Notes: generated by a model from the letters alone, not told the origin. A stretch of 11,631 nt of DNA from Pseudaestuariivita sp. (GCA_020629995.1 JAHDCH010000069.1:1-11631); one strand, 5' to 3'; counted from the first letter of the stretch, positions 1 through 10,028 are shown. Translations and numbers: made by a program.

Positions 1-2031
1 GAGGCGATGATGGCCATGGGCCCCGGCAACAAGGTGGTTGTGATCGGCGGCGGCCTTCTGGGGCTTGAGGCGGCGGCAGGCATGGCCGCGCGCGGCGTGG
101 ACGTGACCGTGGTGCATATCATGGGCCACCTGATGGAGCGTCAGCTGGACCCCGCCGCAGGCTACCTTTTGAAAAAATCGCTCGAGGAAAAGGGCATCAC
201 CGTCCTTCTGAACGCCAAATCCTCGCATATCACCGAAACCGATGGCCGCGCGACCGCGCTGATGCTCGACGACGGGACCGAGCTGCCTTGCGATCTGCTG
301 GTCATGGCCGTGGGCATCCGCCCCAACGTGGCCCTCGCGCAAGAAGCCGGGCTGGCGGTGGGCAAAGGCATCCACGTGGACGACCAGATGCTGACCTCCG
401 ACGCTGATGTCTATGCCGTGGGCGAATGCGTTGAACATGACGGGGCCATCTTTGGCCTTGTGGCGCCTTTGTACGATCAGGCCAAGGCGCTGGCGCAGAC
501 GCTGCTGGGCCAGGAGGCGGCGTTCAGGCAAAAGAGCCTGTCGACCAAGCTCAAGGTCACGGGGTGCGATTTGTTCAGCGCTGGTGACTTTGCCGAAGGC
601 GAGGGGCGCGAGGACATCGTCTTTCGCGATCCCTCGCGCGGTGTCTACAAACGGCTGGTGCTGGAAGGCAATCGCCTGATCGGCGCGGTCATGTATGGCG
701 ACACCGCCGACAGCAACTGGTTCTTTGGCCTGATCGGATCGGGCGAAGACATCTCCGAGATGCGCGAGACGCTGATCTTTGGCCCCGCCTATCAGGGAGG
801 AGCCGCCGCGGACCCTCTCTCAGCCGTTGCAGCATTGCCGCCTGAGGCAGAGATCTGCGGCTGCAACGGCATTTGCAAATCCACCATCACCGATGCCATC
901 GCAGGTGGCGCCACCGATCTGGGCGCCGTGCGCGCCACCACCAAGGCCAGCGCGTCCTGCGGGACCTGCACGGGCCTTGTCGAACAGCTGCTTCAGGTCA
1001 CTCTGGGTGACGAGTTCCAGATGCCCGCCGCGCAGCCCATCTGCGGCTGCACCGACCTGACACACGAGGACGTGCGCCGGCTGATCAAGACGTCGCCTCT
1101 GAAGTCGCAGGAAGCGGTCTGGCAAGAGCTGGGCTGGACCACGCGCAACGGCTGCCATGTCTGCCGCCCGGCGATCAACTTTTACCTGCTGGCCGACTGG
1201 CCGCTCGAATACCAGGACGACCCGCAATCGCGGTTCGTGAACGAACGCAAGCACGCCAACATTCAAAAGGACGGCACGTTCAGCGTGGTGCCGCGCATGT
1301 GGGGCGGGATCACCAACCCGACCGAGCTGCGCGCCATCGCCGATGCGGCCGACAAGTACAACGTGCCGACCGTCAAGGTGACCGGTGGCCAGCGGATCGA
1401 CCTTCTGGGGGTCAAGGGCGAAGACCTGCCCGCCATCTGGGCCGATTTGAACAAGGCGGGGCTGGTGTCGGGCCACGCCTATTCCAAAGGGCTGCGCACG
1501 GTGAAAACCTGCGTTGGCACCGATCACTGCCGGTTCGGCACACAGGACAGCACCGGCCTGGGCATCAAGCTGGAGCAGATCCTGTGGGGGTCCTGGACGC
1601 CGCACAAGGTCAAGCTGGGCGTGTCGGGCTGCCCGCGCAACTGCGCCGAGGCCACGTGCAAGGACGTGGGCATCATCTGCGTCGACAGCGGTTATCAGGT
1701 GGGCGTTGCGGGCGCGGCGGGCATGGACGTCAAGGAAACCGAGCGTCTGTGCGATGTCGCCACCGAAGAGGAAGCGATCGACGTCACCGTCGCTTTTGTC
1801 CAGCTTTACCGCGAAAACGCCAAGTACCTCGACCGGCCTTACAAATGGGTCGCCAAGGTGGGGCTGGACTGGGTGCAGGAACGGATCGCCGATCCGGAGG
1901 AACGTGCCCGCCTGATCGCCGCGTTCGAGCTGTCGCAATCCATCTACCGCAAGGATCCCTGGGCCGAGCACGCCAAACAGGCGCCGCGTTACCAGCCCCT
2001 TGCCGATCTTACCCTGGAGGCCGCCGAATGA
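1..2031 (+). CDS. nirB: Assimilatory NAD(P)H-dependent nitrite reductase, large subunit (5' end outside window)
   Basis: Cytoplasmic flavo-iron-sulfur siroheme enzyme that reduces nitrite to ammonium with NirD. The frame is open to the first base, so the N-terminal part of the FAD domain (roughly 130-150 residues by family length) lies upstream; the ATG at base 7 is internal. Numbered from the first visible codon, a dinucleotide-binding motif (VVIGGGLLGLEAA) lies near 13-25. Two BFD-like [2Fe-2S] modules follow, one with C286, C288, C320 and C323 and one with C348, C350, C385 and C388. The siroheme/[4Fe-4S] half follows, with C504-x5-C510 (TCVGTDHC) and C544-x3-C548 (SGCPRNC). All four cluster cysteines are intact. 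The stop overlaps the nirD start (ATGA). Nitrite reduction is well supported. Whether NADH or NADPH is the donor cannot be told from this part. Confidence 0.96.
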   Translation, partial: EAMMAMGPGNKVVVIGGGLLGLEAAAGMAARGVDVTVVHIMGHLMERQLDPAAGYLLKKSLEEKGITVLLNAKSSHITETDGRATALMLDDGTELPCDLLVMAVGIRPNVALAQEAGLAVGKGIHVDDQMLTSDADVYAVGECVEHDGAIFGLVAPLYDQAKALAQTLLGQEAAFRQKSLSTKLKVTGCDLFSAGDFAEGEGREDIVFRDPSRGVYKRLVLEGNRLIGAVMYGDTADSNWFFGLIGSGEDISEMRETLIFGPAYQGGAAADPLSAVAALPPEAEICGCNGICKSTITDAIAGGATDLGAVRATTKASASCGTCTGLVEQLLQVTLGDEFQMPAAQPICGCTDLTHEDVRRLIKTSPLKSQEAVWQELGWTTRNGCHVCRPAINFYLLADWPLEYQDDPQSRFVNERKHANIQKDGTFSVVPRMWGGITNPTELRAIADAADKYNVPTVKVTGGQRIDLLGVKGEDLPAIWADLNKAGLVSGHAYSKGLRTVKTCVGTDHCRFGTQDSTGLGIKLEQILWGSWTPHKVKLGVSGCPRNCAEATCKDVGIICVDSGYQVGVAGAAGMDVKETERLCDVATEEEAIDVTVAFVQLYRENAKYLDRPYKWVAKVGLDWVQERIADPEERARLIAAFELSQSIYRKDPWAEHAKQAPRYQPLADLTLEAAE
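2016..2020 (+). promoter_or_regulatory. Ribosome binding site of nirD
   Basis: GGAGG lies inside the last codons of nirB, with a 7-base spacer before the ATG at 2028. It supports that start over longer in-frame readings and shows that nirD can be translated independently despite overlapping the nirB stop. Confidence 0.7.
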
Positions 2032-2357
2032 GCTGGATCGACATCGGACCCGTCACCGACATCCCCCTGCGCGGGGCGCGCAAGGTCAAGACGCCGCTGG
2101 GCTGCGTCGCGATCTTTCGCACGGACACCGCCGAGGTGTTTGCCGTGACCGACAGCTGCCCGCACAAGGGTGGCCCCCTGTCCGAGGGCATCGTGCATGG
2201 CACCTCTGTCACCTGCCCGCTGCACAATTGGGTCTTTGACCTCAACACCGGTCAGGCCAAGGGCGAAGACGGCAGCATCGCCACCTTTCCGGTTCGGATC
2301 GAGGCCGGGCGCGTGCTGATCGACGACGCGCTTTTTGCCGCGCAAAGCGCCGCCTGA
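2028..2357 (+). CDS. nirD: Nitrite reductase small subunit, Rieske-type ferredoxin domain
   Basis: Small partner of NirB in cytoplasmic nitrite reduction; 109 residues, the usual length for NirD. It is a single Rieske-fold domain. The [2Fe-2S] ligands are present: C44-P-H46 (in CPHKGG) and C63-P-L-H66 (in CPLHNW). The Escherichia coli NirD is known for having lost these ligands, so this protein belongs to the cluster-bearing type and could take part in electron transfer. The start is fixed by GGAGG 7 bases upstream and by the ATGA overlap with nirB. The stop TGA shares one base with the nasA ATG (TGATG), so the three genes look translationally coupled. A longer in-frame reading from about 1299 runs out of frame through nirB and is not real. 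Confidence 0.95.
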   Translation: MSWIDIGPVTDIPLRGARKVKTPLGCVAIFRTDTAEVFAVTDSCPHKGGPLSEGIVHGTSVTCPLHNWVFDLNTGQAKGEDGSIATFPVRIEAGRVLIDDALFAAQSAA

Positions 2358-4987
2358 TGATGGACGGCACCGGCCTGCCCGAAACCCGGTCCACCTGCGC
2401 CTATTGCGGCGTGGGCTGCGGTGTGCTGCTGCGTCCTGACGGCCAGGGCGGGCTGGATGTGCGCGGCGATCCGGACCACCCGGCCAACCATGGCAAGCTG
2501 TGCTCCAAGGGGCTGGCCTTGGGCGAGACCGTTGGCCTTGGTCAGCGCCTTTTGACGCCGCGCATGGATGGCGCCGAAGTTTCGTGGGATGCGGCGCTGA
2601 CCCGGGTCGCCGACACCTTTCGCGATACCATCGCACGGCACGGGCCGGACAGCGTGGCCTTTTATGTCTCGGGCCAGCTTCTGACCGAGGATTACTACGT
2701 GGCCAACAAGCTGATGAAAGGCTTCATCGGCTCGGCCAACATCGACACCAATTCGCGGCTGTGCATGGCTTCGAGCGTAGCCGGGCACAAACGCGCCTTT
2801 GGCACCGACACTGTGCCCGGCACCTACGAAGACCTGGACGAAGCGGACCTGATCGTTCTGGTGGGATCGAACCTGGCCTGGTGCCACCCGGTTTTGTACC
2901 AGCGTGTCCTCGCGGCCCGCGCCGGTCGCGGCACCGGGATCATCGTCATCGACCCGCGCCGCACCGCGTCTTGCGATCAGGCGGATATGCACCTGGCCAT
3001 CGCACCGGGCGGCGACGTGGCCTTGTTCAACCGCCTTCTGGCCGAGATCGACGCCGCCGGCGCCGCCGATCCGGCATTCCTGCCGCATACCTCCGGCTAT
3101 GACGATGCGCTTGCCTCGGCCCGGGCCGACACCGGAGAGACGGGACTGACCGAGTCCGAGATCGCAGCCTTTTGCCGCCGGTGGATCGGGACAAAGCGGG
3201 TGGTCACGATCTACAGCCAGGGCGTGAACCAATCGACCAGTGGCAGCGACAAGGTCAACGCGATCCTCAACTGCCACCTCGCCACCGGGCGGATCGGCAA
3301 GCCGGGCATGGGGCCCTTGTCGGTCACCGGTCAGCCCAACGCGATGGGCGGGCGCGAGGTGGGCGGGCTGGCCAACATGCTGGCCTGCCACCTTGATCTT
3401 GAAAACGCCGCGCACCGCTCGGCGGTGGGCGATTTCTGGGATGCCGCAGCCCCCCTGCCCGAGGCACCGGGGCTGAAGGCCGTCGATATGTTCCGCGCTG
3501 TTGGGGACGGACGGATCAAGGCATTGTGGGTGATCCATACGAACCCGGCCGTGTCGATGCCCGATGCGTCAGCGGTACGCGCCGCCATAGCCGCCTGCCC
3601 CTTTACCGTGGTCAGCGACATCACCGCCGCCACCGACACCGCGCATCTGGCCGATGTGCTGCTGCCCGCCACCGCCTGGGGCGAAAAGGACGGCACAGTC
3701 ACCAATTCGGACCGCACGATCAGCCGTCAGCGCGCTGCCTTGCCCGCGCCCGGCATCGCGCGGCCCGATTGGGCGATTCTGGCAGAGGTCGGCCAGCGCA
3801 TGGGCTGGGATGCCGCGTTCGACTACGCAAGCCCGGCCGAGATCTTTCGCGAATACGCCGCCCTTTCGGGCGTCGCTGCCCGGTTCGGTCGGGATTTCGA
3901 CATCTCGGCGCTGCAGGATCTGGATGACGCCGGCTACGGCGATCTTGCGCCCCAACGCTGGCCTGTCTCGGCCGCCCGTTCGGGCGGGCGCTTTTTCGGG
4001 GATGGGCAGTTCTTTCACCCCGATGGCAAGGCGCGGCTGGTGCCTGTCAGCTGGCGCGCGCCCGCGGCCCGCACCGGTCCGCGCTTTCCCTTGCGGCTGA
4101 ACACCGGGCGGCTGCGCGACCAATGGCACACGATGACGCGCACCGCGCTCAGCCCGCGCCTGTCCGCGCACCTGCCAGAGCCGTTTGTCGATCTGAACCC
4201 CGCCGATGCCGCCGCCAGCGGCATTTCCGAGGCGGACCTTGTCGCGCTGAACAGTCCCTCGGGCCACGCGATCCTGCGTGCGCGCATCACAACCGATGTG
4301 GCGCGCGGGCAGGTCTTTGCCCCGATGCACTGGACCGGCGAAACCGCGCCCAGCGCCCGGATTGACGATCTGGTGGCGGCCGCCGTCGATCCGGTGTCAG
4401 GCCAGCCCGAAAGCAAGGCAGGCGTGGTCGCGGCCAAACGATGGGCGCCGGATTGGTATGGCTTTGCGGTGTCCAGATCGCGGATGACGCCCGACTGCGC
4501 CTACTGGGCGCAGGCCCGCACCCCGCAAGGCTACCGCGCCGAGCTGGCCGGGACCGGGCCCGCGGGCGCCCCCGCGGACGTGGCGATGCGCCTGTTTGGC
4601 GATGCCGGCGATCTGTCCGTGATGGAGGACGCAGCAACCGGGCATTTGCGGCTTGCCGCCTGGCGTGATGGCCTGCTGGAGGCCGCTCTGTTCGTGGCCC
4701 CCCGGCCCCTGCCTCTGGCGCGGGATTATCTGGCCGCGCAAATCGGCACCGATGCTTCGGGGGTTCTGACGGGACGCGCGCCCGCAGACCTGCCCGATCC
4801 CGGTCCGACCGTCTGTTCGTGCTTTGGCGTGGGGTCATTGACCATCATGCGCGCGGTTGACAGCCAGCGGCTGGACAGCGTCGAGGCCGTCGGCGCCTGC
4901 CTGGGCGCCGGAACAAATTGCGGATCTTGCCGACCCGAGATTGCCGCGCTTTTGGCGCGCCAGGTCACGGTGGAAGCCGCCGAATAG
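2357..4987 (+). CDS. nasA: Assimilatory nitrate reductase catalytic subunit with C-terminal BFD-type [2Fe-2S] domain
   Basis: Reduces nitrate to nitrite for assimilation; 876 residues, normal for NasA with an extra C-terminal domain. An N-terminal [4Fe-4S] site has C14-x2-C17-x3-C21 and C49 (in LCSKG). A molybdopterin oxidoreductase body follows, with candidate Mo-ligand C136 in NSRLCMASS, then a molydopterin dinucleotide-binding domain (about 570-690) containing LRLNTGRLRDQWHT. The C-terminal BFD-like domain has C820-x-C822 and C855-x2-C858. There is no signal peptide or Tat motif, which argues for a cytoplasmic assimilatory enzyme rather than periplasmic NapA. No Shine-Dalgarno is evident before either candidate ATG (2357 or 2360), so translation probably depends on coupling to nirD. 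No separate NasB/NasC-type reductase is visible; electrons may enter through the BFD domain, which is inference. Confidence 0.95.
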   Translation: MMDGTGLPETRSTCAYCGVGCGVLLRPDGQGGLDVRGDPDHPANHGKLCSKGLALGETVGLGQRLLTPRMDGAEVSWDAALTRVADTFRDTIARHGPDSVAFYVSGQLLTEDYYVANKLMKGFIGSANIDTNSRLCMASSVAGHKRAFGTDTVPGTYEDLDEADLIVLVGSNLAWCHPVLYQRVLAARAGRGTGIIVIDPRRTASCDQADMHLAIAPGGDVALFNRLLAEIDAAGAADPAFLPHTSGYDDALASARADTGETGLTESEIAAFCRRWIGTKRVVTIYSQGVNQSTSGSDKVNAILNCHLATGRIGKPGMGPLSVTGQPNAMGGREVGGLANMLACHLDLENAAHRSAVGDFWDAAAPLPEAPGLKAVDMFRAVGDGRIKALWVIHTNPAVSMPDASAVRAAIAACPFTVVSDITAATDTAHLADVLLPATAWGEKDGTVTNSDRTISRQRAALPAPGIARPDWAILAEVGQRMGWDAAFDYASPAEIFREYAALSGVAARFGRDFDISALQDLDDAGYGDLAPQRWPVSAARSGGRFFGDGQFFHPDGKARLVPVSWRAPAARTGPRFPLRLNTGRLRDQWHTMTRTALSPRLSAHLPEPFVDLNPADAAASGISEADLVALNSPSGHAILRARITTDVARGQVFAPMHWTGETAPSARIDDLVAAAVDPVSGQPESKAGVVAAKRWAPDWYGFAVSRSRMTPDCAYWAQARTPQGYRAELAGTGPAGAPADVAMRLFGDAGDLSVMEDAATGHLRLAAWRDGLLEAALFVAPRPLPLARDYLAAQIGTDASGVLTGRAPADLPDPGPTVCSCFGVGSLTIMRAVDSQRLDSVEAVGACLGAGTNCGSCRPEIAALLARQVTVEAAE

Positions 4988-5018
4988 GGCGCGCGCCGCT
5001 GTTGCGCAGCGCGCGCCC
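4987..5018. terminator. GC-rich hairpin between convergent operons (candidate bidirectional terminator)
   Basis: A 10-bp perfect GC stem (4987-4996 pairing with 5009-5018) is extended by a 3-bp inner stem around the loop TGTT at 5000-5003, with a two-base CA bulge. It begins on the last base of the nasA stop codon and ends 12 bases before the stop of the convergent minus-strand gene. Only TT follows on the + strand and no T-run follows on the - strand, so it is not a textbook intrinsic terminator. Its position between two converging operons makes a termination or mRNA-end-protection role likely. Confidence 0.6.
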
Positions 5019-5030
5019 TTGGCGTAGCGC

Positions 5031-5525
5031 TTAGCGTGCGTGGTAGGCTTGGCTGACAGCAAAGCTGTCTTCGAACCAGTGCCACAGCACGACCTGCCCA
5101 TCGCGCACCTTGGCGCGCAGGGCAAAGCTGAATTCGCCGATCTCTTTGCCCGAATGCGGCGTGATACCGTTCATCCGGCCAAACACCGCAACCGTGTCGC
5201 CCGAGGCAAAGGCATCGGTGTTTTCCCACAGCGTGGTTTGCAGATTGGCCCCAAAAACGCCAAGGAATTCAAAGATCGCGTCCTTGCCGCGCGTCTCGCC
5301 GATCCATGGCAGCGTGCTGTCGCCTTCGTTGTGCCAGACCATGTCATCGGCCATCAAATCCGACATGGCCTGCATGTCGCCCGATCCCATTGCGCCCATA
5401 AAGGCCATTACGGTGTCAAAAGAGGCCTGGCTTTGATCGTCCATGGCTTGCGCTCCTGCATGTGTTGCAAGGGTGAGCGCCAGCGCGGCGCCCACCGTTG
5501 TGGTGACAAAGGTCCTGCGATCCAT
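5031..5525 (-). CDS. Exported SnoaL/NTF2-like small protein with Tat-like signal
   Basis: A 164-residue protein with an N-terminal signal (MDRRTFVTTT followed by a hydrophobic stretch to about residue 22) and a likely cleavage site near AGA|QA or AQA|M at 25-27. The paired arginines in DRRTFV resemble a Tat motif, so periplasmic export is inferred. The remainder (about 30-160) looks like a SnoaL/NTF2-type cone fold: an initial helix, MADDMVWHNEG, then alternating strands ending in VVLWHWFEDSF. Such folds act as small isomerases, hydrolases or binding proteins, and no catalytic role can be assigned. The start at 5525 is chosen because GAGG lies 6 bases upstream and it puts the Arg pair at the N-terminus. 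An alternative ATG at 5537 overlaps the upstream stop as ATGA but has no clear binding site. It is probably co-transcribed with the MBL-fold gene. Confidence 0.82.
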   Translation of the reverse strand: MDRRTFVTTTVGAALALTLATHAGAQAMDDQSQASFDTVMAFMGAMGSGDMQAMSDLMADDMVWHNEGDSTLPWIGETRGKDAIFEFLGVFGANLQTTLWENTDAFASGDTVAVFGRMNGITPHSGKEIGEFSFALRAKVRDGQVVLWHWFEDSFAVSQAYHAR

Positions 5526-5531
5526 GCGCAG

Positions 5532-5535
5532 CCTC
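5532..5535 (-). promoter_or_regulatory. Ribosome binding site deciding the start of the SnoaL-like gene
   Basis: On the minus strand the sequence reads ATGAGGCTGCGCATG. GAGG sits 6 bases before the inner ATG (5525-5523), and the first ATG (5537) overlaps the upstream stop. The spacing favours the inner ATG, which begins MDRRTF. Confidence 0.55.
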
Positions 5536-6433
5536 ATTTCGTCCAGTATTCGGGGATGAGGCTCAGCAGGAACTCGCCCGCGTAGCCGGGGAATGCGGCC
5601 TTGATCTCGGCGATCGCGTCATCCGGCGTCGCGGCCTTTTCGATGGCCGCATCCATCACCTTGATATAGGCGATGGCCGTGTCCAGATCGCCCCGCGTCG
5701 TGGGCAGGCCGTGGCCGACCAGCAGCGTGTCGCACGCCGGATCGTCGCGCAGCTCTTCAAGGATCGCGATCCAGTTGGTCCGGTCCACGCCCGGCGCAAA
5801 GAAGACGCCGTTGTAGACAAGATCCTGCACGATCGCGACTTTCTGGTCGGGCAGCACAGCGACCACGGTGTGCGGCGCTTCGGCGTTCTCATAGTGCCGG
5901 AATTCGACCGTCACCCCGGACATTTGTGTTGCACCCAGCGACAGGTCCGGACCTTCGGCAACGTTGACCGGAGCCGTGCCATCGCCTGCGGCGGCCTCTG
6001 CGATCACCGCATCCCGGATTTGTGGCAGGGTCGCAAACTTCACGCCCTCGTACACATCCGCCGCGCTCCAGTGGTCGGGGTGTTCGTGGCTGAGAACGGC
6101 CATGCCGACGGGCTTGCCCGTGGCCTTGATCGCGGCGGCAACTTCCATCGCGGTCGGCGGGATGAACGTGCTGTCGACCAGCAGCAGCTGGTCTTCGAAC
6201 TCGACGATATGCGCGGTCACATGCACGGCCTGCGGCGGCGAGACATAGGTGTGAAAGGTCACACCGCCCGTGGCAAAGCTGTGCAGCGTGCCCGGCGGCA
6301 GATCGCCGCCCTGCGCCATGGCGGGCGTGGGCACAAGCGCAGAGCGCAGGAACGCGGCTGCGCCCAGCGTCAGCGTTGCACCTTGCAACAGCGCGCGGCG
6401 CGACAGGGCGGTGTCATTGGAAAAGTCTGTCAT
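5534..6433 (-). CDS. Tat-exported metallo-beta-lactamase-fold hydrolase
   Basis: A 299-residue periplasmic MBL-fold protein. The N-terminus carries a strong twin-arginine motif (SRRALLQ at 11-17), a hydrophobic segment to about residue 35, and a probable cleavage site AMA|QGG at 40. The metal-binding motif H116-x-H118-x-D120-H121 (SHEHPDH) is complete. H188 (in APHTV), D204 and H241 (in VGHG) are candidates for the remaining ligands, so a dinuclear metal site appears intact. Tat export fits folding and metal loading in the cytoplasm. GGAG lies 8 bases before the ATG. The gene heads a two-gene operon with the SnoaL-like gene and is divergent from a LysR regulator. The substrate is unknown; lactonases, glyoxalase-like and quinone-linked hydrolases share this fold. 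Classical beta-lactamase activity is not indicated. Confidence 0.88.
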   Translation of the reverse strand: MTDFSNDTALSRRALLQGATLTLGAAAFLRSALVPTPAMAQGGDLPPGTLHSFATGGVTFHTYVSPPQAVHVTAHIVEFEDQLLLVDSTFIPPTAMEVAAAIKATGKPVGMAVLSHEHPDHWSAADVYEGVKFATLPQIRDAVIAEAAAGDGTAPVNVAEGPDLSLGATQMSGVTVEFRHYENAEAPHTVVAVLPDQKVAIVQDLVYNGVFFAPGVDRTNWIAILEELRDDPACDTLLVGHGLPTTRGDLDTAIAYIKVMDAAIEKAATPDDAIAEIKAAFPGYAGEFLLSLIPEYWTK

Positions 6434-6563
6434 GGATCAATCTCCGGCTGGTGGTCCGCAGATCCCGGCAGCCCCGGCCCGCGGTACAGCACGCAACCTA
6501 GACAGGGTCGATCTTTCTGATTACCCACGCAATGCCTGACACAGTATTCGATGAACCAATAAG
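6434..6563. promoter_or_regulatory. Divergent promoter region between the MBL-fold gene and the LysR gene
   Basis: This 130-base intergenic region separates the divergent starts. The 6505-6563 part is clearly more AT-rich than its surroundings, as expected for promoters. No convincing -35/-10 pair could be picked by eye in either direction. The layout is the classic LysR-type arrangement, in which the regulator binds the shared region and controls the neighbouring operon. Confidence 0.55.
6546..6560. promoter_or_regulatory. Candidate LysR-type operator (T-N11-A)
   Basis: ATT-N9-AAT fits the loose T-N11-A rule for LysR-type boxes and lies just upstream of the LysR start codon, where an autorepression site would be expected. 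The motif is short and degenerate, so a chance match is possible. Confidence 0.25.
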
Positions 6564-7450
6564 ATGAGCGATGATTACAAACGGCTGGCCATCTTTGCAG
6601 CAGTGGCAGAGGCGGGCAGTTTCAGCGGCGCCGCGCGACAGCTCGGGCTGTCGACTTCGGTAGTCAGCCACCATGTCTCGCAGCTCGAGGCGCGCCTCGA
6701 CGCGGTTCTTTTGTACCGCTCGACCCGCTCCTTGTCCCTGACCGCCGAGGGCGAAAAGATCCTGCCCCATGCGCGGCGCATGCGGGACGCCGCCATGCAG
6801 GCGGTGGATGTTCTGGCCGATCAGGGCGGCCAGCTGACCGGTACTTTGCGGCTCACTCTGCCCTCTTTCGGCACCCGGATGCGCGTGCATCAGCGGGTCT
6901 GGGCCTTTGCCCGTGCGCATCCCGGCGTGTCCCTGTCACTGTCCAGCTCGGACCGGCCGCTGGACCTGATCCGCGAGGGGTTTGACTTAGGCATTCGCCT
7001 TGGCGTCCTGGCCGACAGCAGCCTCAAGACACGGCGCATCGGGACATTCCAGCGGCTGTTGGTGGCGTCGCCCGAATACCTGGCCAGGCACCACCCCATG
7101 AAAGACGACCCGGCCGCGTTGGTGCAGTGTGACTATGTCGGACTGGCCATGCTGCCGCCGGTGATCGACCTGCAGCGCGGGGCCGAGCTGGTCACGTTTG
7201 AACCGGCCAGCACGCGGGTTGTTGTCGACACGATCGCGGCCGCGCGCGCGGCGGTTCTTGCCGGGCTTGGGCTGCAGCGACTGCCGCAAAGCGAAGTGCA
7301 GGCCGATATCGACAGCGGCGCGCTGGTCGAGGTGATGCCCGGCTGGCGTCCGCCCGAGCTGGGCGTCTACGCCGTGTGGCCCGACACCGGCGGCGAAAAG
7401 CGCCTGACCCGGCAGCTGGTCGAGTTTCTGGTGGACGGTGACGGCGCGGA

Positions 7451-7454
<4 letters not shown>
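6564..7454 (+). CDS. LysR-family transcriptional regulator
   Basis: A 296-residue LysR-type regulator, standard length. The N-terminal winged helix-turn-helix spans about 1-62 (AGSFSGAARQLGLSTSVVSH, then the QLEARL linker helix and LTAEGE). The effector-binding domain follows (about 90-290), with the usual LRLTLPSFG opening and the FDLGIRLG segment. It is transcribed away from the MBL/SnoaL operon, which is the likeliest target. The TmpB-like gene converges on it instead, so a role in phosphonate use is less likely though possible. No good Shine-Dalgarno precedes the ATG; a three-codon frame (ATG AAC CAA TAA) ends one base before it. The stop TAG lies within a CTAG that is also the stop of the opposing gene. 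The effector cannot be deduced. Confidence 0.92.
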
Positions 7455-9234
<1,780 letters not shown>

Positions 9235-9990
9235 TCAAAGACCATTCATCCATCCCAGCGTGGCTTCGGTCGCGCCGCCCGGCTTGTATTCCGCACCCAA
9301 AGGCAGCGGCCAGTTCAAGGCCGTGATGGCCTGGAAAACAGCGGAATAGGCGATTTCGCCCCGATCCGGCGCGGCTCGTTCAGGGACCGATGCAAACTGG
9401 ATGTGGCCAATGTCGGCGCGCAGCGCATTCAATCGGGTGATGATGTCACCTTCGGTGCGGCCCACGTGATAGCAATCGAACATCAGCTTGACGTTGTCGC
9501 GATCCAGTTCGCGCAGAATCGCGATTGCCTGATCGGTGCTGCGCAAGAAATAGGCCGGCGCATCATGCCGGTTGAGCGGCTCGATCAGCAAGGTCAGGCC
9601 TTCGGGCGCTTGATCCGAGGCATGGCGCAGCGCATCCAGAAAAGCGGCATGCGCCTCGGCGCCCGCCGCATTGCCCGCCATCACATGCACCGCGCCGGCG
9701 CCGGTCTGCGCAGCATAGCTCAGCGCCTCGTCAATCGCCGCGCGCGCCTCGTCTCGGCGACCGGGAAGCGCGCTCAGCCCGTTTTCGCCCGCTGCCACAT
9801 CCCCGCGCCGCGTGTTCAGCCCCAAAAGCGGCAGGCCGGTTTCATCCAGCGCCGCACGCAAGGCTTTGGGGTCTGTGTCAAAGGGCCAATGGCATTCGAC
9901 AGCATCAAAACCGGCTGCCGCCGCCGCGCGCACAGCTCCGGGCAAGTCAAGCTCGGTCCAAAGGAACCCCAGGTTCGCGGAAAATTTCAT
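9235..9990 (-). CDS. hyi: Hydroxypyruvate isomerase-like TIM-barrel protein
   Basis: A 251-residue sugar-phosphate isomerase/epimerase (AP endonuclease 2-type TIM barrel) closest in style to hydroxypyruvate isomerase, which interconverts hydroxypyruvate and tartronate semialdehyde. It could also be a 2-oxo-tetronate isomerase. Metal and catalytic residues are in the expected places: E137 (in LLIEPLN), D172 and H175 (in FDCYH), Q198 (in HIQ) and E234 (in GAEYKP). The opening MKFSANLGFLW is typical of the family. The start at 9990 is chosen because GGGGAG lies 6 bases upstream; an ATG at 10014 would add eight residues without a binding site. It lies 57 bases before tmpA on the same strand, so it may be co-transcribed, but no direct step in phosphonate breakdown requires it. 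It could feed C2/C3 products into glycerate metabolism. Confidence 0.82.
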   Translation of the reverse strand: MKFSANLGFLWTELDLPGAVRAAAAAGFDAVECHWPFDTDPKALRAALDETGLPLLGLNTRRGDVAAGENGLSALPGRRDEARAAIDEALSYAAQTGAGAVHVMAGNAAGAEAHAAFLDALRHASDQAPEGLTLLIEPLNRHDAPAYFLRSTDQAIAILRELDRDNVKLMFDCYHVGRTEGDIITRLNALRADIGHIQFASVPERAAPDRGEIAYSAVFQAITALNWPLPLGAEYKPGGATEATLGWMNGL

Positions 9991-9996
9991 GCTGTG

Positions 9997-10004
9997 CTCC
10001 CCTT
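9997..10004 (-). promoter_or_regulatory. Ribosome binding site deciding the start of hyi
   Basis: AAGGGGAG on the minus strand, with a 6-base spacer (CACAGC) before the ATG at 9990. It lies inside the longer alternative reading from 10014 and therefore favours the shorter protein starting MKFSAN. Confidence 0.65.
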
Positions 10005-10009
10005 GGCTT

Positions 10010-10028
10010 CGCACAGGAAACCTGTTCG
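10010..10028. repeat. Short inverted repeat upstream of hyi (candidate operator or attenuator)
   Basis: ACAGG-AAA-CCTGT (10013-10025) is a perfect 5-bp inverted repeat, extended after one mismatch by two further pairs (10010-10011 with 10027-10028). It lies in the 59-base gap between the diguanylate cyclase and hyi, about 23 bases before the hyi ATG. It could be an operator for an internal promoter or a weak hairpin separating the two halves of the cluster. It has no T-tract. Confidence 0.35.

Noticed and set aside
820..1971. 383-codon minus-strand open frame opposite nirB
   Set aside because: Antisense to a clearly conserved enzyme, low-complexity composition typical of GC-rich shadow frames, no recognisable domain.
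1299..2357. Long forward open frame in another frame through nirB, ending with nirD
   Set aside because: Only the last 109 codons (from 2028) show protein-family similarity. The upstream part is an out-of-frame, Arg/Gly-rich shadow of nirB.
2252..3538. 428-codon minus-strand open frame opposite nasA
   Set aside because: Antisense shadow of nasA with no domain or binding site; nasA motifs run through the same bases.
5019..5045. Short GCGTAGCG/AGCGTGCG near-repeats after the nasA hairpin
   Set aside because: Imperfect and largely explained by the end of the SnoaL-like gene; no second stable stem.
6551..6562. Three-codon frame (Met-Asn-Gln-stop) just before the LysR start
   Set aside because: Too short to distinguish from chance; no binding site supports it as a leader peptide.
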